Shown one piece after another: positions 1 to 10,289 of a stretch of 45,790 bases of DNA. Below the pieces are notes generated by a model, which saw only the letters and a program-made list of their open reading frames with translations, made no database searches and was not told the origin of the DNA. The first letter of the stretch is position 1. The number at the start of each line of letters is the position of its first letter. The translations under genes and the position numbers were made by a program. This stretch comes from Ectocarpus siliculosus (taxonomy: Eukaryota > Sar > Phaeophyceae > Ectocarpales > Ectocarpaceae): positions 1,621,625 to 1,667,414 of the forward strand of contig FN649746.1 in assembly GCA_000310025.1 (NCBI GenBank). The letters are read 5' to 3'.

Positions 1-195
1 AGGCACCTGGACGGCACTGGCAAGCCTGCCGTGGTAACCCTAGGCACCCTGGATGGTTTGGGCAAGCCTCCGCTCACCCCGGCATCTCCCGTGCCTTATC
101 CTGCCGCCCCCATCTCCGCGGTCTCGAGCTCCAACAACGTATCCTTCTTCGGAAGCAGCTACGGCCGAGACGACGATGACGGTGACCTCTCGTAG
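1..195 (+). CDS. C-terminal end of an unknown plus-strand protein (5' partial)
   Basis: Frame 1 is open from the first base to a TAG at 193-195 and gives 64 residues. The codons are GC-rich at the third position and the peptide reads like a real C-terminus: a Gly/Pro/Ala-rich stretch, a Ser/Asn patch and an acidic tail ending DDDDGDLS. No family was recognised. The exon start lies outside the window, so nothing can be said about the rest of the protein. A minus-strand coding candidate ends near 732, so the two would be convergent. The alternative is a chance open frame in GC-rich DNA, but the low-complexity acidic ending is typical of a genuine terminus. Confidence 0.5.
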   Translation, partial: RHLDGTGKPAVVTLGTLDGLGKPPLTPASPVPYPAAPISAVSSSNNVSFFGSSYGRDDDDGDLS

Positions 196-731
196 ATGGG
201 TAACGGGGGTGACGGCCTGGGCCGTCCTGCCGTCGCGTGACGTGAGTGTACCGTGGTTGAGAACGTCACGGACGTAGATGTCGAAGAGTTACGAAACCAA
301 GACACCATAGTAAGCATGAGATACAAACGCGAGCGCCGCCGACAGCCTAGTGGGGGCACGAGAGCATTGAATCAAGACACACAAGCGTTTCCGTATCACG
401 GGGCCTTTGGCAAAATCGTACCTTCACCGCGGCAGCAGAGCTGAAATGACCTCCCAGCCTCGAGGCGGCCGGCCCAGCAGCAGCGGACCAAGAAGAAGCA
501 CCCACCGCTGCGGCGCGCACGGCTGTACCTGAGCGTTGTGGAGATGGGGAGCGGGAGGGCGATCGAGGCGACCGACGCGGGGACGGCGGGCGCCCGTCAC
601 GTGCCCGTGGGGAGGTGGACCTTCCGCGGGAAGGGGCGGCCGTCGACTTTGTCTCCGACGACGGCAGCAGCAGCGGGATCACATCGGTGGTGGTGGTGTT
701 GTCCGTCGTCTTGCACACGGCGGCGAAAGGC

Positions 732-1348
732 TCAGAGGGCTTCGAGGAGGTCAGGCTCAACACCGCCGACGGTACCGGCGCCGTCAACGTCTCCGTCGCC
801 GTGGCCATCATGATGGACCGTCCTTGCGCCACGGAGCGGACCGCCGTTGAGCTTGGAAACCGTTGCGATCGTGGAGGGAAGCAGGTGTGACTTGGTGACA
901 TATATGGGGGCGCTAGCGACGGCACCCAGAACCGAAGTTGTGTGGACAGTTAGTACCCGGGCACCGCTGTTGGCGACGCTGCGGGTGTTGCTGTAGGAGG
1001 TCCCGGCGGGCGCGGCTTGGTGTTTCCCCGTGACGATGCGCTTCAGCATCCTTCGCCTCGCAGCAAGCTGCTGCGGAGGGCCCCGGATCGATGCCCAGTT
1101 GTAGAGCGGTACCGCCCACCCCAACGAATCGATGCGAACGATCTGCCTGCCTGTCTGAAGTTGGAGCAGGACGAGCGTGCCTTCGGCGCTGTTGTTGTTG
1201 TGGTTGTTGTTGTTGTTGTTGTTGTTGATGATGATGATGGCACTTCTTCGGACCACGGCGAGCGAGCTTGACTGCGCACGTGGTGCTGGCAGCACCAGGG
1301 CCTGGTTGTCCGCAGCGTTGTCCATAGCTTCGTCGTCTTCTTCGTCTC
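732..1348 (-). CDS. Probable exon of an unknown protein with acidic start and poly-Asn tract
   Basis: The minus strand is open from an acceptor-like site (pyrimidine run then CAG, exon from about 1,348) to a TGA at 732-734, about 205 codons. It begins with the acidic segment DEEDDEAMDNAADN, then an Ile/Asn run (IIII followed by eight Asn), then a mixed hydrophobic stretch with VRIDSLGWAVPLYNWASI, and ends EPDLLEAL. An ATG at 1,323-1,325 could be the start if this is a first exon. No domain was recognised. The plus strand of 484-887 also shows coding-like codons in two frames one base out of register, so the coding strand is uncertain; minus is preferred because its frame is long and uninterrupted. 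It could be the last exon of a gene whose upstream exons were not found. Confidence 0.35.
1190..1239. repeat. (GTT)n then (GAT)n microsatellite
   Basis: About 38 bp of GTT repeats with one GGT interruption run directly into four GAT units. If the overlapping minus-strand exon is real, the tract encodes its Asn run, followed on the N-terminal side by the Ile run. Confidence 0.85.
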
Positions 1349-3463
1349 TGGAAAAAGGGGCATAACAAGAACTTTATCAAGTCAACATATCCGAACTGAC
1401 ACCGCCGTATCCGTGCCGTTCGGAGGAATCAGGGAGTCCCCCCCAGGCCATGCGAGTGCGTTCAGCATGCGAAAGAGCGGATTTCGTTGTCTTGAATGCC
1501 CAACCGAGTGGTAATGCGGAGCGGCCGGTGCCAAACATAGATATGCTGGGATGCTGGGATCCTACATCAGCCACGGCTCTCGCCCGACTCGTTTACGACG
1601 CACGTCTGATGTAGCACTACAAGAAGACGCGTAGACAAAGAAAAACATGGCTTTCACTGATCTGCTGCTACTTCTATGCTTGACTTCCTCTGAGATCTGC
1701 GACACGTCGAATCATCGGGATCTGATCCCGCGTGCCAACAACACTCCTGCCACTGCCAGCTCATGTACACACCCATGGCATGGACACCTCTCGCGCCCAT
1801 GATGCTTGCCTTCACACCTAAGGGTCGTTGATGCGAAAACGACCTCGTCACCAATCGAGGCTAGAGAGTTCGAGCCTGCCGCGTGATGAAGTTGTTTTGT
1901 GAGCTGATGATCGTTTGTGTGAGTAGGGAGAGCAAGGGAGGGCATGACCGATAAGACCGAAAAAAAAAAGGATCAGTTCTTGATTCTTGATGCGGCATTC
2001 TCCGGAGATGCGGCGCAACTGATTCGGCCAAATTCAAACCAGCCAATCAGATCACCGCCACAGAGGTTGTGGCGTTTCCTGCATGTTGTGCCTGCCTCCA
2101 CGCCTCCGCCATGCGCACCGCCAGCCCTAACTCACGACCGTTCTTTCTCCGGCGGGTGTGCGAGCTGAAAAAAGTCAGAGCGTAGCCGAAACCGTTACCC
2201 GCTGTCGTTATTCTGATGCAAACGTTTGTTCTTCTCTCGGCATGGCAAGCAGCATTTCATGACTTTTGACATCCTCCAGGCTGAAAACGCCACATTTCCT
2301 GCATAACCGTCGTTCCGTATTTGATAAAGGGGGAAAGCAACAGGACGCTATAGGTTTTAGCGTGGGTATTATCAATTTTCTGTTATTGTTGTTGTAGTCG
2401 CAGTCGTCTTCAAGCCTTGCTGATTTCTCTGCCCCGTACCTTCATCTGTCCGTGCCGATGTAACTCTTGACGCGCGCTCGATTCCCCGTGGTCACAGGGT
2501 AACTTACCCTAAAAAGGTGTCCTGTACTTCGCGAAAGTTCGAACCCCTCAAGGTGTAAATTGGAGGTGACGAACGGGACTTTGCCTCCTCCTCAATACCC
2601 CCCCTTCATTAGCCACCCAATAAGGGTGCCCGATCGGTTTTCTACGAATCGGTTCACTTCTTGACGAGTCTTCTGTGGGTCTGTTCTCCACCTCACCTTC
2701 TCCATCACCGTGTGTTGGCGCGTACCTCTTCATTCTACATGCGACTTCGAGATTCACGGTTTGAAGAAAATCGAGTCTGCACGCAAGAGCTCCTAAAGGG
2801 GGGGGGGGGTAGGTTTACGTGTTCTGGGCCTGAAGAACCTGACGAAATGCGTGGACACCTCACCGGGCTCAACACGTGGCAAGGATGAAGCGGAAACAAA
2901 AGCTTCGGAGGGACGGGACGAGCGGAGGGCGACCTGCATCATCCTTGCCATCCCCGCAGGACATGGAGGCGGGTTACACGGTGCAGAATAACATGGTAGG
3001 CAAACAAGGGCAAGCGCACGGAAGCCACGGGAGGACCCCACCCATCGACACGGATGAACACATCGTATCAATCGGGCGTGATTCATTCTGGTACGTTCGG
3101 CGATGCTTCCAGACTCTTCGCAGCGCTGCAAGGAAGGCGAACGAAGCCTGCTACAATATTGTAGCGTAACGGCTCTTGATTCTTCCGGTCGCCAACAATC
3201 GCAGCTCCTTCGAAGTAAATCTCGTTGGCAATAAGTCGCAATTCTGCAAAAAAACGCCTTCAATTTTCATGACAAATACCCGAGTGTAATAAGACACGGA
3301 ATATCATCAAAGTGCAAAATACTCTACACTCGAGACAGCGGGCAGAACTACCCGCAGCCTGCTTCCGGACATGACTATCCTACAGATTCCCGTCATTAAC
3401 TAATGGCTTCATCACTTGAAGCGTCCAGGAAGCACATACACTCCGACCCAGGCAAACGAGAAT
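1349..3463. other. No convincing gene; possible small ORF at 2,885-3,169
   Basis: This 2.1-kb stretch has no splice-consistent coding series. A plus-strand frame from ATG 2,885 to a stop at 3,169 would give a 94-residue basic peptide starting MKRKQKLRRDG. It has no recognisable domain and a same-size antisense frame overlaps it, so it is not called a gene. A run of ten G lies near 2,800. Otherwise nothing structured was seen. Confidence 0.3.
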
Positions 3464-3774
3464 CTATCTTCGTCTTCGCAGCTCGTCTCCCCCCCGCGCA
3501 GGTCGCGAAACGCCTCCCCCACTCCCTACTCGGGGGCCCGCCGCCCCCGCTCTCCCGTCCCCTCCCCGCGAGCGCGACATGCCAACCCGACCCCAATCCT
3601 CGGCGGTGCTGTTGCACACGTCCACGGCGAGCACGGCCGTGAGCACCAGGGACGCGAAGAGCAGGAACCAAAGACCGGGTTGCGCGCCCTCCTCGGGGCG
3701 GTGGTCCCAGCGGTACTCGACCTGAAAGCTGGGGCCCTCGCTACCGGCGGTGGCGGTTGCGGCGGTATCGCCAT
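3464..3774 (-). CDS. Terminal exon of an unknown single-pass or multi-pass membrane protein
   Basis: An acceptor at 3,775-3,777 (TAG after a pyrimidine-rich stretch) opens an exon of 102 codons ending in TAG at 3,464-3,466. Its first two bases complete a split codon, so at least one upstream exon exists. The peptide has a soluble lead-in (SFQVEYRWDHRPEEGAQP), one clear membrane segment (GLWFLLFASLVLTAVLAVDV), then a Gly/Arg-rich basic tail. The hydrophobic segment flanked by charged residues, and the high third-position GC, argue for real coding sequence. No family was recognised. Upstream exons were sought between 3,775 and 6,200; a 65-bp candidate at 5,296-5,360 has good splice signals but no matching phase. 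The Arg/Gly tail could instead be intron read-through if a donor lies after the membrane segment. Confidence 0.45.
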
Positions 3775-5207
3775 CTACAACGGACCGAACATCGTAAGGA
3801 GTAGGAGAAAAAGGGTGGTGTTGATATTACAAGATCGTGAGCGCTTCGGGAAAGAGGGCGTGTTGGTCGTTCCGTTCCTGGGGGCAAGGCTGTCGGTATT
3901 TTGCCGTGAAAAACAACGCGGGCTTCTCGCTTAATGATCCTCACGCGGACTGGATGAAAAAGACGAGCTTTGGCTCATCACACTGTCTGCCAACGCACTT
4001 GCTTGTGGGTGGCACGTGTATGTATCGTGCTCTGATCGGTTCTTGCTCTGGTGTCAAACACAACCGCTTGCCCCCAAAGGCACACACAGCGACGAGAACT
4101 TTGTGACTGAATATGGTTCGCCCCTGTCGGGTTTCCGGGGTTGGACTATTGACAGACATCATCCAAGACAGAGATACCGCAGGCATCTGCGAGAGAGAGA
4201 GAAAGAGAGAATCGGTCGCTGCGAGAAGAGGAGCGCAGGAACTATGCACAATAAAAAAAAAGCGACCCTCACCCAATACCGGGGCCTAGAAAGGTCGTAT
4301 AATGAAACGTACGTGAGGGTGCGATTTGGAAACGCACGGGAGGGGGAGGATTCTGTAGCCGTACATGCTGAACATCCTCCAACACTCTTTGCCCAGTGCC
4401 CGAACAAGCTCATCTACCCGGGCAACGCGCGCATCACCGGAATTCAACTGCCGTATCGAGAGACTCACACACGGGACCCGAGCGAATCTTGACGGTTTCC
4501 CCCCCCGGCGCGTGCGAAGGTCGCCACGAGCCTCTTCAGACGCGCCCTTCTTCGTTACCGCTGTCCTCCTCTCTCAACCTCACCCGGCGCAGAACGAACT
4601 GGTCCTGAGAGAACGCGAACACTCTTCAACCAACGGGGGAGCGCGTCATCGCACGTAGGAGGAGTGGAGGTTGGGGGGAGGGACTGTTTAGTGTGCGAAC
4701 TTCACCCAATCCCGCGAGAAGAATAATTTGTAGGCCGACTACAGCAGTAGAACATGGTCGCCGAGCTCGACGGTGCCGAAACGGTCACCGATGTACGACG
4801 TTTAGGTGCCCGCATGTATATGCGGATGTGTCCTGATCTGACCTTTTTTTCCGGAGAAAGAAGTTGCTCTATTGTACAGTCCGAACTTACACAGCAACCC
4901 GATCCTTGTCGGGAGAGTGTGTGCCGCTGTCTGGCAAGATAGTCTTGAACTGGACCGTGTCCGGTCGTCCGAAGCGAGGCATCTGCGATCGAAGGGCCTT
5001 TTCCCACGTGGTGCTTCCCGTTTCTACATGTGCGTGTATGTTTGCGCAGAAAACAGGTTATTTATGTGACACACGTCGGGCAGAGGGGGCGGGAATTGGG
5101 TTTATTTCGCACATGCTCTCGCTCACTTTCATGCAGGATGCAGCCGTGTACCCTTAACCCCTTTGGGTCTAGGCTGGACTGTCAGATTTTATTTTGCGCC
5201 AAAAAAA

Positions 5208-5262
5208 AATATAACGAGAGCGAGAGCGAGCGGGAGAGAGAGAAGGGCAGAGAAAGACACCG
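5208..5262. repeat. GA-rich low-complexity tract
   Basis: An imperfect GAGA and GAGCGA tract of about 55 bp follows a run of nine A. It lies in non-coding sequence and no gene frame uses it. Confidence 0.7.
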
Positions 5263-6370
5263 GTGTACTTCTGCACACGCAACAGCTATCTCCACCTGTA
5301 GGCCATGAGGGAAGCCGGCGACAGGGTAGTGGCCACGGACAGGGTTGATGGGTGGTCGCGCTGCGGTCAGTAGGTCAGGTTAGCTGTGTAGACTTTGAAA
5401 TAATCAGCCGTCTAGCTGCCTCAACTAGTCTATTTTCGGTCTATTGTACATGATTAGTCCAGAGAGGGTAAAATGATCAGTGAAGACCCATAGCTGGTAT
5501 TTCTACTTCTGTACTTCTCTGTTCTCTGTCCCCCCACGAAATGTGCCCTGCCAGCTCTCTAGAGCTCCTTTGTTTTTCAAACAACAAGCACATCCACCAG
5601 CACACACCTGTACCTCGTGGTTTCCTGGGTTCGGGCGAGGGTATGTGTGGCGCTACGAGTGTGGATGTGTTGCTGATATATGTTACTCGTCTACTGCAGT
5701 CGTTCGATGTAGCTGCTGACACAATGACTACTGGATCTGGGAACGATTTTCAAATTGTTGGGAGATGCAGCAACCACGATATCCTCGATATCTGGGCTTC
5801 CGCAGGGCTTGCAATACCCCTCCTTTTGCTGCCCTCTGCTCTTTGCAGCAGTGGCTTCCTACGTTCGGGCGAGTGAACGTGTGGTGCTGCAAAAGAGCAC
5901 ATATACATGTATGTACAAGGCGTCCCTCCGGAGTGGGGTAAAGAGAGCACCGCGGCAAGGGGTGATGCAAGAACATGCAAAAAGCAAAAAAAAACAGACA
6001 TATATAGATTATAGAGTACGCGCTGTTCGTTCCGCATTTATTGCCGTTTTCTGATCCTGCGTCTCCCACCGCCGCCGTCGCGGATTCCGGGCCGCCAAAC
6101 GACTTGAAATTCATCAGAGCCGTATTGTCGCCCAGGAAACGCACACACACACCCTCGCCACAGACGGGCAGATAAGCGTTGTATTTGCGCGTTTAGCATG
6201 CAAACAGCAGTATGTTGTAGGGCCCTGACCGTTGCATCACGGTGTGTGTAGCACATTCCGGAGAAGAAAAGAAGTAGAGGTCACCTGGATGTGCATGTGT
6301 ACATTTTGTGAAGGTGGGACGGATCGAATGAATCCACAGACAGGAGCCGCGTGTGTGTGTCTTTGTTATT

Positions 6371-6416
6371 AGCATCGACCGCGCTAACCGGCTGACCAAT
6401 GAAAAGACGTCAGTCT
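6371..6416 (-). repeat. Dispersed module, inverted copy (TTGGTCAGCCGGTTAGCGCGG core)
   Basis: Read on the minus strand, this segment matches 34,340-34,390 over about 40 bp, including CATTGGTCAGCCGGTTAGCG and the following CGGTCGATGCT. A third, shorter match is at 7,530-7,570, and degenerate relatives begin the two large direct repeats near 13,950 and 15,180. Its class is unknown. Confidence 0.6.
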
Positions 6417-7529
6417 TAGTGCGCGCGTGTGTGTTTGTGTGTGTTTGTTTTCAAACATTCAAAGAAAGATGGATACACGTACGAATGCATACATACATAA
6501 CACGCATGCACGTACTCTGTGCACCCACCACGACGGGGGGGGAACAAATTATGTTTCCTAAAATTAAATATGTAGACGAACTCACGTCCGCAGCGACCCG
6601 GGTGCAGAACTATTTTGTCGTCGCCATATGTTCTACGTTCGTACAACGTCGTTCTATGTTCGGTCCAACGTTCCGACTTTATGCAAGCTGTGCTGCTGCT
6701 GCGGGTCGTGGGTGCTTGTTAGCTACAGCAGTTTGTATGTACCACAGCGTTTGTTTGCCTGTTCCTCACCAAGGGTGACAGCCAGGGAGGAGGTGTAATA
6801 ATAATGCAATATGAGCAGCCAAGACCCGAGCAGCAGAATAAAACAGCGGCAGCAGCACAGCGGCACAAAAAACATGGGAGTCGATGACAGCAGCAGTGTA
6901 GAAAAGAGAAAACCAACCAACAGGCGGCGGTTGTTGTTCTGAGTTGAAGAGAGGGCAAATGGGACCGACCGACAGACAGCTAACCTCGCACCATCAATAA
7001 GCCGCGTTTCGAGCCACAACGACGGCATCTCACCTCTTAGATTGACACAGTACTTGAATGGCCTACCCGCTTTACTAAGCGGTTCAGACCTTTCTCGCGG
7101 GCGGGCGTGTTTGTTTGTTGTGTTCCTCCAGCGTGCTTGGCAAGCACGGAGTACAGCAGGTACAGGCGTGTGCGTTTTCGAAACTGCTGTAACACGGATA
7201 CCTGTGTGACCAAGCAAGGTGTTCTCGCTGTTCTACCCGCTACTTACTGCTGTGCTAGAAAGAAAAAAAAGAATGTTACAGCTGCTTCAAAAGAACACGA
7301 AAGACTCTCCAAGTCGAACAGCCGCCAGGAAACAGAAGGGAAAAGAACACCCGAACAGCCTCCACTGATGCTAACGACCAGCCAAAACAAATCTATAACT
7401 GTTCATATGTACGTCTGTATGTATTTATGTATGTATGCACACACACGTTCATGTACATACATTGAGAGTTTCATGATTTGGCATTGATTGGCCCCATTCC
7501 CGAGGCCTTGGTATTACCCGCTGTCACTG

Positions 7530-7570
7530 AAGTCTCTTCATTGGTCAGGCGGTTAGCGCGGGTGCTAATA
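7530..7570 (+). repeat. Dispersed module, second copy
   Basis: It contains TTCATTGGTCAGGCGGTTAG followed by CGCGGGTGCTAAT, close to the copies at 6,371-6,416 (inverted) and 34,340-34,390. Similarity fades within about 20 bp on either side. Confidence 0.55.
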
Positions 7571-7870
7571 ATCTAGACACACCTACCCTATGGACTTGCC
7601 AATACACAGCGCGAAGGGCTGCAGGGCGGCAACTCCACGACTTGCCACTACACCAGCATTTGCAAAAATGATCAATCAATCATCAGTCAGAACGCCTGAA
7701 GACTCAAAAGGGTTAACAACGTTTGTTTCTTAAAAACATAATCTCACAGAAAGATAATCCATTCGAAATATAGCCACAGCAGTCGAAAGGGATGTTCTGA
7801 AGTATTTTCAGTGAGTTCGTTTTGTGTATGTTTCTGCCACGGTATTCGCCCGTTGACATATTATACCGGT
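7571..7870. other. No gene seen
   Basis: AT-richer sequence without a splice-consistent frame. It leads directly into the tRNA-like segment at 7,871 and may be flank or body of the same SINE. Confidence 0.3.
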
Positions 7871-7940
7871 CACCCCGGTGGTCTAGCGGGTACCCTCGCA
7901 GCCTACTAAGGGCCAGATCATGCGTTCGAGTCCACGGCAA
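7871..7940 (+). mobile_element. tRNA-Glu-like SINE head with Pol III A and B boxes
   Basis: An A-box match, TGGTCTAGCGGG (7,879-7,890), is followed 43 bp later by a B-box match, GCGTTCGAGTCC (7,922-7,933). That is the spacing found in tRNA genes. The upstream CACCCCGG and the A box closely resemble eukaryotic tRNA-Glu. The T-stem and D-stem do not pair properly, so it is not a functional tRNA; a tRNA-derived SINE head or tRNA pseudogene fits better. A second A-box-like copy (CCCCGGTCGTCTAGC, from 8,123) lies about 250 bp downstream without a B box. The element's 3' end was not defined. Confidence 0.55.
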
Positions 7941-9182
7941 AGTGAGTTATTTTTCTCACTAAATAAATCCTGGTCTTTGAAGCGACGCGCTGCAAAGCTC
8001 GTTGTTAGTAAACTAGATCGACTTCATAAGTCGCGAGGGAAGGGATTGCTGTGCCCTTCTCGCGATAAAAATATCTCAGGCAGGAACCGCAGAAGGGGGT
8101 CCAACCCCCCCTCCTGTGTGGCCCCGGTCGTCTAGCTAGTAGAAGTGGAGGATGGGGGCCAGAGGGGCAGACGACAAAGAAAGTCAAATGATGGGAGAAA
8201 AAAAAGAAATCTCATCCACTATCCAAAACATCAATCAATGGGTCATCTTGTAGACAAAAAGCGTGACCTGCGATTAATATATTGGCCCAACATATACAGA
8301 ACACTGAAACGGGTCTCGCATACCTCTTCCACGCTCCCAGTGACCTTGCTCCTGTGAGACATCGATGTCTCCGGCCGCAGCAAGCGGAGCAGCACCAGCC
8401 GCGCTGCTACATATTAGCGGACAGACGCGCCAGCAGCACCTCCACCACGAGGAGGGTCCTGAAATACGTGAACAAGGCGCACTGACATACGCAGCCAGCA
8501 GAGATCACTACATCATAACCAACCCTACTCCCGCCCCTCCCTTACTGCTCTTGCTGTGCTAGACTGCTGGCTTTGTTGTGCGCTGCTTTGGCAAGTTCAA
8601 GTTCCGCCGCCCACAGTTCCGGGGGCTTCGCAGGTGACAGTCTCGACTCACCCCCCCCTTGACAAAAAGTTCAAAAGTTTGGTTGGTTACTTGCTCCCTG
8701 TCTCCGTTAGACGACTCATCAATGGGCAAACACAACACCTGCAACAGCACAAAACTGTGCTTGGATACGTGTGTGTGAGATGGAGAGAGGGAAAGCCACA
8801 AAGTTTCATCACATGAGTGACCAATGGTACACCTGAGACGCTCTATACGTACGCCGGATGGGCCCGACATGTACATCCATCCAGCATCCAGCACCACCGC
8901 GATCACTGGAGGCCGCTGGTAAGCCTTTGCTCGGTTGTTTGGCTCTTTCTCAACCCCTTTCCTTGAACGCGCACCGTGCCCCTTATCATCTCTCCCGAAA
9001 TCAATGGCTTTCACTGGGCGCTGTTCAAGGTCTTGTCGTTTGAGAATAAAAAGAAAAAGAGGACTAAAATGAAGGGAATTATGTGTTGGCGTGTGTGCCA
9101 TCGCGGCGCCCGCTCAAACGTTACAACCTGATGATTGATATTTTGATACCCCGTGTGAATACGATAAAACCTCAAGACGCAC
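7941..9182. other. Repeat-rich stretch with no gene seen
   Basis: A second tRNA-like A box starts near 8,123. The segment 8,036-8,066 can form a short hairpin (GAAGGGATTGC with GCCCTTC). No frame between 8,150 and 9,180 joins into a believable gene, although several 60-180 codon frames are open on both strands. Confidence 0.3.
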
Positions 9183-9491
9183 TTGCCATCATTGCTGTGC
9201 TTGAGTCTGTGTACATCAGGGACATCAAGCCCACAATTCAGCATGATTCCACCACAACAGATCGTGTCCTGAAGGTTGTGCACTGCAGGTTCTGAAGCAT
9301 GACATGACCGAGCTCGCAGAACTTCGAGGCAAATAGTCGAGAAATAGGGATGAATCCTAGAAACCGATGTGCTCTGCACGCGCTATACTACGTCGCCATG
9401 ACTGCTGCTGTGCTTGAGTCGTCTGTGTACAGAGGGAACGTCAAGCCCACAAATCAGCATAGTTCCACAACAACAACAGAGTGTTCAGGGC
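9183..9491 (+). repeat. Two direct copies of a unit of about 95 bp
   Basis: The segment 9,183-9,276 is repeated at 9,391-9,491 with about 80 percent identity by eye. Shared blocks include GCTGTGCTTGAGTC, TCAAGCCCACAA and TCAGCAT followed by TTCCAC. The copies are about 208 bp apart. The second abuts the left arm of the large hairpin at 9,491, so it may mark the edge of that element. Confidence 0.65.
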
Positions 9492-10200
9492 GCGGTGGGG
9501 ATCGCGGTTTTCCTCTTCAAAATCCAGGAAACGCCTGCATATATCAGTTTTCCAAATTCTAACTCCAGTACGAATCTTCAATCGCAAATTAATCGTCCGC
9601 GCACCCCGCTTGTGTACAATGCTAGTATCTGAGATTGAAGCCCTTGCGATACACTGCAGACTGCAGACTAGCGGTCCGCGATTTTCCAGACGATCCTTTT
9701 ATCATCGAGGTCGGTGAGCTACAAGCTGGATTGTTAAAGCTGCTGTGCGGTCCGATATTGAAACGCTTCAAGCATACAGCAACGGTGAATCAGCGCCAAT
9801 GTGAGTCTGTGGGGCCGCGAACTTCGGCGCAGCTCTTCCCTCACATGCTCTTCTCGTCACCACAGTCTATTTAAATACCTGCGGTGATGTATACGTAGGT
9901 CTACCACAAGCAAAGGTGCTTGAAGCGTTTCAATATCGGACCACACCGCAGCTTCAATAACCCAGCTTGCAGCTCACCGATCTCGATGATAGAAGGATCG
10001 TATGGAAAATCGCGGACCGCTAGTCTGCAATGTATCGCAAGGGCTACAATCTCAGATACTAACTTTGTACACGAGCGGGGTGCGCGGGCGATTATTTTGC
10101 GATTGAAGTTTCGTACTGGAGCTACTTGTAGACTTTGGAAAACTGAGATATGCAGGCGTTTCCTGGATTCTTGAAGAGGAAAACTGCGATCCCCACAGCG
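9491..10200. mobile_element. Large inverted repeat (284-bp arms, 142-bp loop), foldback or MITE-like
   Basis: The left arm 9,491-9,774 and right arm 9,917-10,200 are reverse complements at roughly 90 percent by eye, with small indels (a 7-bp GCAGACT duplication in the left arm and a 4-bp gap near 9,560). Shared landmarks are CCAGGAAACGCCTGCATAT, GCGGTCCGCGATTTTCCA and CCGATATTGAAACGCTTCAA. A transcript through it would fold into a near-continuous hairpin. Both arms keep an open frame over most of their length, but substitutions are spread over all codon positions, so coding constraint is not supported. A non-autonomous transposon is the simplest reading; a hairpin-RNA locus is possible. Confidence 0.85.
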
Positions 10201-10289
10201 TCCTTAAGGGGGTAAAGAACAGGGGTTTTGACGCTGGCTCTTTTACCATACTTTAATCCTATACAAAGAAAGAAAACAAGCTTCCCGCC

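Larger units (their letters stand above)
3775..7529. other. Intergenic or intronic stretch with weak exon candidates
   Basis: No complete gene was found. Two minus-strand candidates deserve a note. The first is 5,296-5,360, bounded by CAG before and GTGGAG after, reading SVATTLSPASLMAY. The second is about 6,045-6,150, reading FLGDNTALMNFKSFGGPES. Either could belong to the membrane-protein exon at 3,464-3,774, but phases do not join directly. CA/GT-rich simple sequence is common from 6,340 to 6,500. One inverted copy of a dispersed module lies at 6,371-6,416. Confidence 0.3.

Noticed and set aside
7871-7940. Functional tRNA-Glu gene
   Set aside because: A and B boxes fit, but the T-stem and D-stem bases do not pair, so a working cloverleaf is not supported.
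9491-10200. Conserved open frame in both arms of hairpin 1 (GELQAGLLKL region)
   Set aside because: The frame is open in both arms, but differences fall on all three codon positions about equally except in one short block, so there is no sign of selection on a protein.
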